This document shows positions 53,031 to 63,228 of a DNA stretch of 64,000 nt, in pieces. This stretch comes from Mycolicibacterium mengxianglii. Its GTDB lineage: Bacteria; Actinomycetota; Actinomycetes; Mycobacteriales; Mycobacteriaceae. The DNA lies in contig NZ_CP065373.1 of assembly GCF_015710575.1 (NCBI RefSeq), forward strand, positions 124,001 to 188,000. Reading direction: 5' to 3'. A program made the position numbers and the translations under genes. The notes beneath the pieces were generated by a model. That model was given only the letters and a program-made list of their open reading frames with translations, was not told the origin of the DNA and did not search any database. How positions within the stretch are numbered: the first letter of the stretch is position 1; every line of letters starts with the position of its first letter.

Positions 53031-56000
53031 ATGGTCGAGCGCTTCGATCTCCTCGGGCCGCTGCCCAGCCCGGGGTCGACGACCGTGCTGGAGGCCAGTG
53101 CGGGCACCGGCAAGACCTTCGTACTGGCTGGGCTGGTCACGCGTTACCTCGCGGACGGCGTAGCGACCCTCGACGACATGCTGCTCATCACCTTCAGCCG
53201 CGCAGCCACCGCGGAACTGCGGGAGCGGGTCCGAGACCAGATCGTCCAGGCCGTCGCCGCCTTCGATACCGGCGCTGCGGTGCCGGGCAACGAACTGATC
53301 ACCCAGCTGCTGGCCGGCACGGAGCAGGAGCGGGCGGACCGGCACGCCCGTCTGCGGAATGCGTTGGCGGAGTTCGATTCCGCCACCATCGCCACCACCC
53401 ACGAATTCTGCCGTCTGGTGCTGAAGTCGCTGGGGGTGGCCGGTGACAGTGACGCCGGGGTGGCGCTGGTGGAGGACCTCAGCGATCTGGTCCGCGAGAT
53501 TGTCGACGACGTGTATCTGCGTCGCTTCGGTGGGCAGGCATCGGACCCGGTGCTCAACCGGGAGGCCGCGCTGAAGCTGGCGATGGCCGTGGTGGACAAG
53601 GGCGGCACGCAGCTCACGCCCTCGACACCGAAGCCGGATTCCCTCGCCGAGGCCCGTGTCGAGTTTGCCCGAGAGGTGCTGGCGGAATTGGAGATTCGCA
53701 AACGACGGCTCGGCATCCTGCATTTCGACGACCTGCTGTCCCGGCTCGCTGAAGCCCTCGAATCGGTGGACTCTGCGGCCCGCAACCGGATGCGTCGCCG
53801 CTGGAGCATCGTGATGATCGACGAGTTCCAGGACACCGACCCCGTGCAGTGGCAGGTGGTCGACCGCGCGTTCCGTGGGCACGCCACGCTCATTCTGATC
53901 GGCGACCCCAAGCAGTCCATCTACGCGTTCCGTGGCGGCGACATCGATGCTTATCTCGATGCCTCCCGTACGGCGGGCACGAAGTTCACCCTCGGTACCA
54001 ACTGGCGCAGCGACAGCGCCCTGGTCGACAGCCTGCAGGTGGTGCTGCACGGCGCCGCACTGGGTGACCCCGAGATCGTGGTGCACGGTGTGGAGGCCGC
54101 CCATGACGGCCACCGACTCTCCGGGGCGCCGAGTAATGCCCCGTTCCGGTTACGGGTCGTGGACCGTTCGACGCTGGGATACAGCCGCACACAGAACATT
54201 CCGATCGACGACGTACGCAAGCACGTCGTCGCCGATCTCGCCGCCGACATTGCCGCCACCGTCGCCGCCGAACCCAGATTCGGCGAGCGTGAGCTGCAGC
54301 CGGGAGATATCGCGGTGATCGTCGAGAGCCACGCCGACGCGCGCCGATGCCACAACGCGTTGTCCGCGGCGGGAGTGCCGGCGGTGTACACCGGTGACTC
54401 CAACATCTTCGCCTCGGAAGCGGCCACTGAATGGTTGACCCTGCTCAACGCCTTCGACCAGACGCACCGCAGTGCGCTGGTGCGTGCCGCCGCTGCCACC
54501 TCCTTCTTCGGCCGGTCCGTGGAAGACCTGGTGGCTCAACAGGATTCGCTGACAGACGAGATCGCGGAGACGCTGCGCCAGTGGGCCGACCACGCCCGCG
54601 AACGTGGGGTGGCCGCAGTGCTCGAAGCAGCGAATGTGGCCGGGATGAGCAAGCGGGTGCTGGCCCGCCGCGGTGGTCAACGGGTGATGACGGATTTGGC
54701 GCACGTCGGTGAACTGCTGCTCGACGTCGCACATCAGCAGCGCCTGGGGATCCCCGCCCTGCGGGACTGGCTGCGGGAGCGGTGTGCCGAAGGTGGGCGC
54801 GCCGAGCGGAACCGGCGCCTGGACAGCGACGCCGCGGGTGTGCAGATCATGACGGTGTGGGCCAGTAAAGGTCTGCAGTTCCCGATCGTCTACCTGCCCT
54901 TCAATTTCAACCGGTACGTCGGAAGCAGCGATGTGGTGGCCTATCACGACAGCAACGGCCGCCGCTGCCTGTATATCGGCGGGGAGACCGGAGAGGATTT
55001 CGCCGACGCCGCCGACAAGGCGCGGGCCGAGGAGACCCAGGAGCGGCTCCGGTTGGCCTATGTCGCACTCACCCGGGCCCAGTCCCAGGTGATCGCCTGG
55101 TGGGCGCCCACCAAGGACGAGGTCAACGCCGGCCTGTCCCGGTTGCTGCGTGGCCGGTCACGTGGCGAGGCCGAGGTGCCCGATGCCTGTCGGCGGGGTA
55201 TCACCGACGCCGATGCCCGCGCGTGTTTTGCTGCCTGGTCGCAACACGGGGGCCTGGTCGTGGAGGAGTCGGTGATCGGCATCGCAGCCGCCGTGCCCAC
55301 CGACCCCGTCCCGGACGGGCTGGGAGTGCGGCACTTTCACCGCGGCATCGATACCGGATGGCGGCGCACCTCGTATTCGGGGCTGGTCCGCGCGGCCGGT
55401 ACCGCCGAGAGCGGGGCGCCCGGGGTCAGCAGCGAACCCGAACACGGCGGCAAGGACGACGAGGTGGAGGACCTCCCCGTCTCGGCCGCCCCGGCGCCCG
55501 CCGGACCCGACGTACCGTCGCCGATGGACGCACTGCCGGGCGGCACGGACTTCGGGTCCCTGGTGCATGCCGTGCTCGAGACAGCAGACCCGGCAGCAGA
55601 GGATCTCGGCGCCGAACTCACCCGTGAGGTGAACCGGCACGCGTCCTGGTGGGCGGTGGATGCCGCCGCCGAGGACGTGGCGGATGCCCTGGTCGCCGTG
55701 CACGACACCCCGCTGGGGCCGCTGCTGCCGGGCGGCACGCTGCGGCAGATCGCTCTGCGCGACCGGCTGTGTGAGCTGGACTTCGAAATGCCCTTGGCCG
55801 GTGGCGATTCCGGACGGGGTGTGGCTGGGGAGCCGACGCTGTCAGATGTCGGGGCACTGCTGCGGCGACACCTGCCCGCCGACGACCCCCTGGCCGGGTA
55901 CGCCGACCGGTTGACCGGCCCGGCCCTGGGAGGCCAGTCGTTGCGCGGTTATCTCACCGGTTCCATCGACGTGGTGCTGCGGGTTCCTGATGCCGACGGG

Positions 56001-56348
56001 CCGCGATACCTGGTGGTCGACTACAAGACAAACCGCCTGGGTGAGGCGGGGCGACCGCTGACTGCCGCCGATTACGCGCCCGCGCAGCTGGCCCAGGCGA
56101 TGCTGCATTCGGACTACCCGTTGCAGGCATTGTTGTACTGCGTTGTGTTGCACCGGTTTCTGCGGTGGCGCCAACCCGGCTACGACCCGGCGCATCACCT
56201 CGGCGGGGTGCTGTATCTGTTCCTGCGTGGCATGTGCGGCCCCGCCACCCCGGAATTCGACGGGCACCCCGCGGGAGTCTTCAGTTGGCGGCCGCCGGCG
56301 GCGCTGGTCACCGCGGTCTCGGAACTGCTGGACGGAGGCGCCTCATGA
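53031..56348 (+). CDS. recB: Exodeoxyribonuclease V beta subunit RecB
   Basis: A 1105-residue UvrD-type 3'-5' helicase with a C-terminal nuclease domain. Walker A is LEASAGTGKT (residues 20-29); motif II is MIDEFQDTDPVQWQVVDRAF; GDPKQSIYAFRGGD is motif III; VWASKGLQFPIVYLP motif V; LRLAYVALTRAQ motif VI. The nuclease motif LVVDYKTNRLGE (about residue 995) with its Asp and Lys is intact. It starts immediately after the recC stop and overlaps recD by 4 bp. Confidence 0.96.
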   Translation: MVERFDLLGPLPSPGSTTVLEASAGTGKTFVLAGLVTRYLADGVATLDDMLLITFSRAATAELRERVRDQIVQAVAAFDTGAAVPGNELITQLLAGTEQERADRHARLRNALAEFDSATIATTHEFCRLVLKSLGVAGDSDAGVALVEDLSDLVREIVDDVYLRRFGGQASDPVLNREAALKLAMAVVDKGGTQLTPSTPKPDSLAEARVEFAREVLAELEIRKRRLGILHFDDLLSRLAEALESVDSAARNRMRRRWSIVMIDEFQDTDPVQWQVVDRAFRGHATLILIGDPKQSIYAFRGGDIDAYLDASRTAGTKFTLGTNWRSDSALVDSLQVVLHGAALGDPEIVVHGVEAAHDGHRLSGAPSNAPFRLRVVDRSTLGYSRTQNIPIDDVRKHVVADLAADIAATVAAEPRFGERELQPGDIAVIVESHADARRCHNALSAAGVPAVYTGDSNIFASEAATEWLTLLNAFDQTHRSALVRAAAATSFFGRSVEDLVAQQDSLTDEIAETLRQWADHARERGVAAVLEAANVAGMSKRVLARRGGQRVMTDLAHVGELLLDVAHQQRLGIPALRDWLRERCAEGGRAERNRRLDSDAAGVQIMTVWASKGLQFPIVYLPFNFNRYVGSSDVVAYHDSNGRRCLYIGGETGEDFADAADKARAEETQERLRLAYVALTRAQSQVIAWWAPTKDEVNAGLSRLLRGRSRGEAEVPDACRRGITDADARACFAAWSQHGGLVVEESVIGIAAAVPTDPVPDGLGVRHFHRGIDTGWRRTSYSGLVRAAGTAESGAPGVSSEPEHGGKDDEVEDLPVSAAPAPAGPDVPSPMDALPGGTDFGSLVHAVLETADPAAEDLGAELTREVNRHASWWAVDAAAEDVADALVAVHDTPLGPLLPGGTLRQIALRDRLCELDFEMPLAGGDSGRGVAGEPTLSDVGALLRRHLPADDPLAGYADRLTGPALGGQSLRGYLTGSIDVVLRVPDADGPRYLVVDYKTNRLGEAGRPLTAADYAPAQLAQAMLHSDYPLQALLYCVVLHRFLRWRQPGYDPAHHLGGVLYLFLRGMCGPATPEFDGHPAGVFSWRPPAALVTAVSELLDGGAS

Positions 56349-58108
56349 CCATTCTCGCGGTCGAGGACCCGCATGACTGGCGGCGGGTCCGCGCAGCCCC
56401 GCCACTGCTGCGGCTGTTCAACGACGCCGGTGTGCTGGAGGCGGCCGACGTGCACGTCGCGGCCCGGCTGGCGGTGTTGGCGGACGAGACCGATGAAACC
56501 GTCATGCTGGCAGTCGCACTCGCTGTCCGGGGACTGCGGAGTGGGTCGGTATGCGTTGATCTGGCCGGCGTCGCCGACGAGATCGGGCTCGACCTGCCCT
56601 GGCCCGAGGTGGCGGGGTGGTTGGCGGCGGTGCGGGCCAGCCCGCTGCTGGGCACCCCGCCGGTGCTGCGGCTCTACGGCGACAGCCTGTTGTACCTGGA
56701 CCGCTATTACCGCGAGGAGGAGCAGGTGTGCGCCGACCTGCTCGCGACCCGTGGTGAGCACGTTCCGGTGGACGACGCAGCGCTGGCGGCCGGGCTGGAT
56801 CGGGTGTTCCCGGCGCCGAAGTTCGTCGAGCAGCGGTCCGCCGCGCAGATCGCCTTGTCGCAGTGGACAACGGTGCTCACCGGCGGGCCGGGCACCGGCA
56901 AGACCACCACGGTGGCGGGTCTGCTGGCGCTGCTGGCCGAGCAGGCCGAGCTCGCGGGCCGGGCGCGGCCGCGGATCGCACTGGCGGCGCCCACCGGCAA
57001 GGCCTCGGCGCGGTTGCAGCAGGCGGTGCAGGCCGAGATCGACCACCTCGGGCCGGTGGATCGGGAGCGGTTGCGCGGCTTGCAGGCGGTGACCCTGCAC
57101 CGGCTGCTGGGTGCCCGCCCGGATACCTCCGCGCGCTTCAAACACCACCGGGCCAACCGATTGCCCTACGACGCCATCGTGGTCGACGAGACGTCGATGG
57201 TGCCGCTGACCATGATGGCCCGGTTGCTTGAATCCGTTCGTCCCGCAACCCGACTCATTCTCGTCGGCGACCCCGATCAGCTGGCTTCGGTGGAGGCCGG
57301 CGCGGTGCTGGCCGATCTGGTCGACGGTCTGGGTGCGCGGAGCGATCTGCGGGTTGCGGCACTGCACACCTCGCACCGCTTCGGCGAGACGATCAGCCGG
57401 TTGGCTGAGGCGATCCGCCTCGGCGACGGAGACACGGTGCTGGAATTGCTGCGCGCCGGCGGCGAGCACATCGAGTACATCGACGAGCAGGATCCGACGT
57501 CGCGGCTGCGTGAGGTGCTTGTGGGCCATGCGCTGGACGTGCGGGCGGCGGCGATGCGCGGTGACGCCGCGGGCGCACTGGCCGCCCTGGACACCCACCG
57601 GCTGCTGTGTGCGCACCGCGACGGCCCCCACGGGGTACGGCACTGGAACCGGCAGATCGAACGCTGGCTCACCGAGGAAACCGGCGAGGCGTTGTGGACG
57701 AGCTGGTATGTGGGGCGCCCGGTGTTGGTGACGGCCAATGACTACGGGCTGAGGTTGTACAACGGCGACACCGGCGTCGCCGTTCTCGACGGTTCCCGGG
57801 ACGACGGGGCGCTGCGGGCGGCAGTCGGGAGTGCCACCGGGACAATGGATTTCGCTACCAGCCGACTCGCCGACGTGGAGACCATGCATGCCATGACCAT
57901 CCACAAGAGCCAGGGCAGCCAAGCCGCGGAGGTGACCGTGCTGCTGCCGCCCGAGGATTCGAGGTTGTTGACCCGCGAGTTGTTCTACACCGCGGTCACC
58001 CGGGCCAAGGCCAAGGTGCGGGTGGTGGGTACCGAGGCCGGGGTACGGGCAGCATTGCAGCGACGGGTGGTGCGGGCGACCGGCCTGCGGCAGCGGCTGA
58101 GTTCGTGA
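56345..58108 (+). CDS. recD: Exodeoxyribonuclease V alpha subunit RecD
   Basis: A 587-residue 5'-3' SF1B helicase. Walker A is LTGGPGTGKTTT (about residues 178-189), motif Ia LAAPTGKASARL, motif II VVDETSMVPLTMMARLL, motif III LVGDPDQLASVEAGAVLADL and motif V/VI AMTIHKSQGSQ...TRELFYTAVTRAK. The ATG overlaps the recB stop (ATGA); longer frames starting inside recB are not used. Last gene of the operon; a repeat and a strong hairpin follow. Confidence 0.96.
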   Translation: MTILAVEDPHDWRRVRAAPPLLRLFNDAGVLEAADVHVAARLAVLADETDETVMLAVALAVRGLRSGSVCVDLAGVADEIGLDLPWPEVAGWLAAVRASPLLGTPPVLRLYGDSLLYLDRYYREEEQVCADLLATRGEHVPVDDAALAAGLDRVFPAPKFVEQRSAAQIALSQWTTVLTGGPGTGKTTTVAGLLALLAEQAELAGRARPRIALAAPTGKASARLQQAVQAEIDHLGPVDRERLRGLQAVTLHRLLGARPDTSARFKHHRANRLPYDAIVVDETSMVPLTMMARLLESVRPATRLILVGDPDQLASVEAGAVLADLVDGLGARSDLRVAALHTSHRFGETISRLAEAIRLGDGDTVLELLRAGGEHIEYIDEQDPTSRLREVLVGHALDVRAAAMRGDAAGALAALDTHRLLCAHRDGPHGVRHWNRQIERWLTEETGEALWTSWYVGRPVLVTANDYGLRLYNGDTGVAVLDGSRDDGALRAAVGSATGTMDFATSRLADVETMHAMTIHKSQGSQAAEVTVLLPPEDSRLLTRELFYTAVTRAKAKVRVVGTEAGVRAALQRRVVRATGLRQRLSS

Positions 58109-58116
58109 CGGCTGCA

Positions 58117-58166
58117 CGCCGAGATCGACGAAATGGCGTGAATTACTCGCACTTTCCCGCCCAAAC
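58117..58166 (+). repeat. 50-bp dispersed intergenic repeat, copy B
   Basis: Begins 9 bp after the recD stop. It matches the reverse complement of 47013-47062 at 43 of 50 positions. Both copies lie right behind a gene, but in opposite orientation relative to that gene. Confidence 0.7.
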
Positions 58167-58197
58167 GTGAGTTTCGGCGGGGGGTGCGCGTGCGCGA

Positions 58198-58230
58198 AAG
58201 CGGCCCCCGCCGGTATGGCGGGGGCCGCTT
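58198..58230. terminator. Strong hairpin between convergent recD and fbpC
   Basis: Perfect 14-bp arms (AAGCGGCCCCCGCC at 58198-58211 and its complement at 58217-58230) around the loop GGTAT. Lying 20 bp from the fbpC stop and 90 bp from the recD stop, it should terminate both directions. Confidence 0.85.
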
Positions 58231-58249
58231 CGCGTACTACTTCGTGGTG

Positions 58250-59275
<1,026 letters not shown>

Positions 59276-59294
59276 TCAGTAGAACTACAAGGGT

Positions 59295-59318
59295 GTTACT
59301 TGTGTGATCAAAGTGAAG
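59295..59318. promoter_or_regulatory. 24-bp element shared with the cyp124 upstream region
   Basis: Contains TTACTTGTGTGATCAAAGTG; 20 of 24 bases match 48245-48268. It lies 37 bp upstream of fbpC, at promoter distance, on the opposite strand relative to the gene when compared with cyp124. The 194-bp gap between fbpC and the LtrA gene holds nothing else obvious. Confidence 0.5.
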
Positions 59319-59451
59319 CATGTGGTTTCCGGTGGACATGCCGGTGAAACCGGGAAGCGCTGTCGCAGTTGGACAACGATTGAGTTTCTGCGGAGAAGCT
59401 CATTCGTCACCCGGTCGTGACCATCGTCGGGCGTGTCGGGCCCGACCGCGG

Positions 59452-60729
59452 TCAGCTCTGGCCGGTAGCCCCCGCGGCGCGCTGTCGGGCAGGGTGGGCG
59501 CCGACCAGCTCGAATCCGAGGACGGCCACCACCGGCGCTGCCGTGACAACCAGCAGGCAGACCGCCATGTCGACACCCGCAGCTGCCAGCGCCACCGCCC
59601 CGCACAGCACCCCCAGCGAGACCGCCGCCGATACAACATGGGACACGCGGCGGGAGTGCAGCAGAAGAAACTGCAGGGCGAAGATCAAGACAAGGTAAAT
59701 ACCCACCGGAATCGCCACCGCGGCCACGGTTTCCACCGAACCCAGCTTGGAGTGTTCTTCGATGAAGTACGCCGCCGTGTGCAATCCCGCTCCGGTGGCG
59801 ACGATGGAGCCGAACACCAGGATGTGGCCGTAGCCCCAGCGGAAGGAGCACTCGCGTTGTTGGTGCAGCAGGTCGGCGGAGGGCGCGACGAAGTAGGCCC
59901 ACCACATGCTGAAGGTCAGGCCGGTTCCGGCGACCGCGACCAGCGCCGCGTCGACTGACCAGCCCTGCTCGCTGATGACGGCGGAGATGGAGGCGACCGT
60001 CCCCACCACACCTTCGCCGAGCGCGATGATCACCAGTAGTCCGTACCGCTCGGCGATGTGGTGGGCGTGCCACGGGGTGCCGTTGTGGGCCCGTTCTCCC
60101 AGCCAGGGCCCGGCCATCTCGATGAGCGTCATGATCGCGACGAGCAGGAAGGTGACCGCGACGGAGGTGTTGGCCACGATCACCCCGATCCACCCGAGCT
60201 GCGCGACGGTGATGGACGCGGCATACGTCAGGCAGGCCTTCCGGCGGCCCGGGTCCTGCCGGGCCGCGCGTAACCACTGGAACACCATGGCAATTCGCAT
60301 CACCACGTATCCGGCGACCATCACCCGGTTGTCGACGTGCACGCCTTCGGCGATCGACCTGAACACCGGCGGGATGCCCAGCGCCAGGATCAGGACCCCC
60401 ACCATCTGCAGCATGGTGGTGAGCCGGTACACCCAGTCGTCGGTGTCATAGGCCGAGGCGAACCAGCTGAAGTTGATCCACGCCCAGCACACCGCGAAGG
60501 TGGAGAAGGCAAAGCCCGCCAGCCCGGCGCCGACGTGATTGTCCGCGAGCTGATGTGCCAACTGTGATGCCGAGATGCTGAAGGCGACGACGAATGTCAG
60601 GTCGAACAACAGTTCCAGCGGCGTTGCCGCGCGCCCCTGCTGGTGGGGGTCCCGACCGGACATCACCTGCAGTCCGTACGCGGGAGTGCGGCGTTTCCGT
60701 CGGCCAGACTCGAGATCGCTCACCGGCAC
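59452..60729 (-). CDS. Low temperature requirement protein A (LtrA) family membrane protein
   Basis: A 425-residue polytopic membrane protein with ten or more hydrophobic segments. The early pattern ATPLELLFDLTFVVAFSISA and later AERYGLLVIIALGEGVVG are the two conserved blocks of the LtrA family. Function is not established beyond a Listeria cold-growth phenotype. The start is unclear: GTG 60729 is used, and an in-frame ATG at 60663 (MSGRDPH) is equally possible since conserved sequence starts after it. The neighbouring MarR gene ends 15 bp upstream on the same strand. Confidence 0.85.
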   Translation of the reverse strand: MPVSDLESGRRKRRTPAYGLQVMSGRDPHQQGRAATPLELLFDLTFVVAFSISASQLAHQLADNHVGAGLAGFAFSTFAVCWAWINFSWFASAYDTDDWVYRLTTMLQMVGVLILALGIPPVFRSIAEGVHVDNRVMVAGYVVMRIAMVFQWLRAARQDPGRRKACLTYAASITVAQLGWIGVIVANTSVAVTFLLVAIMTLIEMAGPWLGERAHNGTPWHAHHIAERYGLLVIIALGEGVVGTVASISAVISEQGWSVDAALVAVAGTGLTFSMWWAYFVAPSADLLHQQRECSFRWGYGHILVFGSIVATGAGLHTAAYFIEEHSKLGSVETVAAVAIPVGIYLVLIFALQFLLLHSRRVSHVVSAAVSLGVLCGAVALAAAGVDMAVCLLVVTAAPVVAVLGFELVGAHPARQRAAGATGQS

Positions 60730-60744
60730 ATAGTGGCAGGCCAG

Positions 60745-61227
60745 TTACCGACTGTCGCCGTCTTGGCGGTGCCTCTCGATGGCGGCTATGACCTCATCGG
60801 AGGCCTCACGCAACATCGCGAGGCGCTCTTGCCCCAGCACGTCGATGAAGAGCTCGCGCACCCGGGCGGCGTTGGCGGGAGCGGATGACTCGATGGCTGC
60901 GCGTCCTGCCTGGGTCAACACCACATACGGGTAGCGCGCATCGGCGCCGGGAACCAGTTCGCGGCGGACGAGTCCGCGTTTTTCCATCCTGCTGAGGTGA
61001 TGCGACAACCGGCTCTTCTCCCACAGCGTGGCCTGGCCCAACTCGTAGGCGCGCATTCGTTGCTCTGGTGCTTCGGAGAGGGTCACCAGAATTTCGAAGT
61101 CGGAGTCGGACAGTCCGAACTCGCGCTGCAGGCAGCCGGCCAGGTGTCTTTCCAGGAGATGGTGCATCCCGACGAAGCTCCGCCACGCCGCCAGCTCGTC
61201 GTCGTTGAGTTGTGCTCGGTCGGCCAT
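60745..61227 (-). CDS. MarR family transcriptional regulator
   Basis: A 160-residue winged-helix repressor. The recognition region is DSDFEILVTLSEAPEQRMRAYELGQATLWEKSRLSHHLSRMEKRGLVRRELV, the MarR core, followed by the wing DARYPYVVLTQAGR. ATG 61227 is chosen; the upstream frame would start within the operator region. It is divergent from the NmrA-like gene with two near-identical operators between, so it probably represses both. MarR proteins with such partners often respond to phenolics or oxidants. Confidence 0.92.
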   Translation of the reverse strand: MADRAQLNDDELAAWRSFVGMHHLLERHLAGCLQREFGLSDSDFEILVTLSEAPEQRMRAYELGQATLWEKSRLSHHLSRMEKRGLVRRELVPGADARYPYVVLTQAGRAAIESSAPANAARVRELFIDVLGQERLAMLREASDEVIAAIERHRQDGDSR

Positions 61228-61247
61228 GAAGGGGAGTCTAACGCCGC

Positions 61248-61301
61248 GGGTTGACATATCAACTCACAGGGTTATCGTGGATTGAGTTGACATATCAACT
61301 C
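61248..61301. promoter_or_regulatory. Twin MarR operators
   Basis: GAGTTGACATATCAACTC at 61284-61301 has perfect 7-bp arms (GAGTTGA/TCAACTC) around CATA; a copy with one change lies at 61248-61265. The two are 36 bp apart, in the gap between the marR and NmrA-like starts. Confidence 0.8.
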
Positions 61302-61318
61302 GAAAGAAGGGCCGACTC

Positions 61319-62290
61319 ATGGCAGCCAAGAAATTGATCTCCGTGGTGGGGGCGACCGGATCTCAAGGTGGAGGACTGGTCAAAGCCATCCTCGATGATC
61401 CCGACCAGCAGTTCAGGGTGCGCGCACTCACCCGCAGTAGGGAGTCTGCGACCGCCCGGGAATTGGCAGGCGCGGGCGCCGAGGTGGTCGAGGCAGACCT
61501 CGATGACGGGCAGAGTGTGCTCAAGGCGTTCGACGGCGCCCACGGCGCGTTCATCGTCACCAACTACTGGGCGCCGCGCTCGCCCGAGGACGAGGCACTG
61601 CGGACACGGGCCGACAGGGAACTCGCGCAAGCCGATACCGCCGCGCTGGCGGCCAAGAAGGCCGGCGTCGGGCACGTGGTCTGGTCCACTCTCGAGGACA
61701 CCCGCGACCACTTCGGCACCGATGAGCGCGTGCCCACCGTGGACGAGCGCTTCAAAGTGCCGCACTTCGACGCCAAAGCCGAGGCCGACAGCATTTTCCG
61801 TGAGTACGACGTGCCGGTGACGTTGCTGCGCACCACGCTGTTCTTCGAGGGTTTCACCGGCGCACTGGCGCCGGTGCGAGGCGACGACGGCGTACTGCGG
61901 CTGACGCTACCGATGGCCGACCAGCCGATGTCGGGCATCGCCGTCGGCGATATCGGAAAGGCGGCGTTACAACTGTTCAAGCGCGGTGAGGACGTCATCG
62001 GCACGACCGTCAGCATCGCCGGCGACCATCTGACCGGTGAGCAGTACGCCGCAGCACTGGGAGACGCACTGGGCGAAGAGGTCATCTACACCCCGATGGG
62101 GTGGGACGACTTCCGTGCGCAGGGATTTCCCGGCGCGGTGGAAATGGGCAACATGTTCCAGTACTACGCGGAGAACTCGGCCCGCTTCGTGGGCGCCCGT
62201 GATCTGGCGCAGGTCCGGGAGCTCAATCCCGAGCTGCAGTCCTTCCGGCAGTGGCTGAACCTGCACCGCAACGCATTTCAAGGAAGCTGA
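61319..62290 (+). CDS. NmrA/HSCARG family NAD(P)-binding protein
   Basis: A 323-residue atypical SDR. The nucleotide motif is VVGATGSQGGGLVKAIL at residues 9-25, followed by VRALTRSRESATARELAGAGAEVVEADLDD. The catalytic Tyr/Lys pair of classical SDRs is not in the usual place, as in NmrA/HSCARG redox sensors; related proteins also include quinone reductases. It is under the divergent MarR gene with twin operators. ATG 61319 follows GAAAGAAGG. Confidence 0.9.
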   Translation: MAAKKLISVVGATGSQGGGLVKAILDDPDQQFRVRALTRSRESATARELAGAGAEVVEADLDDGQSVLKAFDGAHGAFIVTNYWAPRSPEDEALRTRADRELAQADTAALAAKKAGVGHVVWSTLEDTRDHFGTDERVPTVDERFKVPHFDAKAEADSIFREYDVPVTLLRTTLFFEGFTGALAPVRGDDGVLRLTLPMADQPMSGIAVGDIGKAALQLFKRGEDVIGTTVSIAGDHLTGEQYAAALGDALGEEVIYTPMGWDDFRAQGFPGAVEMGNMFQYYAENSARFVGARDLAQVRELNPELQSFRQWLNLHRNAFQGS

Positions 62291-62305
62291 CTCCCCGTCG
62301 GCATG

Positions 62306-62869
62306 TCACGCCTCGGGATCGGGATCGGGCCGAATCCAGCCCAGGATCATCGCCGGTGCGGACCCGCCGGCCACCAGGACCGTCAGCACCATCAACCCGC
62401 CCGCATAAGCCATGTTCGGGTCGGCGCCGTCGGTGAAGGTCGCACCGAAGACCAGGTAGAACGCGGGAATCATCATGAGGTATTGGGTGATCGTCAGGCC
62501 GATCGAGCGGGCGCTGTTGCGCTGCGCGACCTCGAATTCATCGAGGGCGGCCTCGGGTGCGTCGCCTTGGCGGCCGGACACGATCTGCAGCACAGTGAAC
62601 ACCGGGAAGAACACCGCACATGCAGGCAGCCACAACAGCGGAGCCCACTGAATGCCGACTGCGCACAGGACTCCCACCGCGAACATGAAAAGGAAGGTGG
62701 CCACGAGCGCGACGACCAGGGTCCGCCGCCGCGCCCGGGTCCGCCAACCGGGCAGCGACTTCGCCCAGGTCCGTTCATGTTTGAGGAACCTGCGGGTTCG
62801 GAAGTCCTGGTAGCGCTGGATGAGATCGTGCTGCGTCGCGGCGGTGTCGGCAGGGATATTGCTAGGCAC
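62306..62869 (-). CDS. Four-helix membrane protein partnered with an XRE regulator
   Basis: A 187-residue protein with about four hydrophobic helices (VVALVATFLFMFAVGVLCAV, APLLWLPACAVFFPVFTVLQ, QYLMMIPAFYLVFGATF, GGLMVLTVLVAGGSAPAMIL) and a charged N-terminal cytosolic part (RYQDFRTRRFLKHERTW). GTG 62869 is preceded by AGGAGG. It overlaps the end of the XRE regulator gene by 8 bp, a pairing seen often in actinobacteria. The family and function are not recognised. Confidence 0.75.
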   Translation of the reverse strand: MPSNIPADTAATQHDLIQRYQDFRTRRFLKHERTWAKSLPGWRTRARRRTLVVALVATFLFMFAVGVLCAVGIQWAPLLWLPACAVFFPVFTVLQIVSGRQGDAPEAALDEFEVAQRNSARSIGLTITQYLMMIPAFYLVFGATFTDGADPNMAYAGGLMVLTVLVAGGSAPAMILGWIRPDPDPEA

Positions 62870-63152
62870 GGAGATCGCCTCCTTCGGTGGTGGTCCGTCG
62901 ATACATCTCGGTGGACAACGGGGTGAACTCGGTGCGGGAGAACACGGCCTCGACCGGCAGGCCGAAGACCTCACAGATCCGAAATGCCAGGTCCAGGCTC
63001 GGGTAGTGGTCGCCCCGCTCCAGTGCTCCCACGGTTTGCGGGTTCACCTCGATGCGTTCCGCCAACTCAGCCCGGCTCATGCTGCGCTCGGCGCGCAGCA
63101 CGCGGATGCGGTTGTGGATCGGCAGTGCCGTCCCGCGCCGAACCGGACTCAT
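62862..63152 (-). CDS. XRE-family helix-turn-helix regulator
   Basis: A 96-residue protein consisting mainly of one Cro/C1-type helix-turn-helix: IRVLRAERSMSRAELAERIEVNPQTVGALERGDHYPSLDLAFRICEVFGLPVEAVF. ATG 63152 is chosen over an in-frame start at 63188. Its stop overlaps the membrane-protein start, so the two are co-expressed. An imperfect palindrome 10 bp upstream may be its own operator. Confidence 0.88.
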   Translation of the reverse strand: MSPVRRGTALPIHNRIRVLRAERSMSRAELAERIEVNPQTVGALERGDHYPSLDLAFRICEVFGLPVEAVFSRTEFTPLSTEMYRRTTTEGGDLRA

Positions 63153-63162
63153 GCAACCAAGT

Positions 63163-63178
63163 GTTAGGAAAACCCAAC
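63163..63178. promoter_or_regulatory. Imperfect palindrome, possible XRE operator
   Basis: GTTAGGAAAACCCAAC fits GTTNGG-N4-CCNAAC and lies 11 bp before the XRE start. A direct repeat of GTTGAC (three-base spacer, on the minus strand near 63184-63198) lies further upstream. Confidence 0.45.
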
Positions 63179-63228
63179 GATCTGTCAACTAGGTCAACAA
63201 GTGGCAGCCGTCGTACCCCCGCTGACCG

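Noticed and set aside
52089..54113. Minus-strand open frame of about 674 codons across recC/recB
   Set aside because: Antisense shadow of two well-supported helicase/nuclease genes, and it crosses their junction.
56195..58117. Minus-strand open frame of about 640 codons opposite recD
   Set aside because: Antisense to RecD, which shows every helicase motif; no recognisable domain in the shadow translation.
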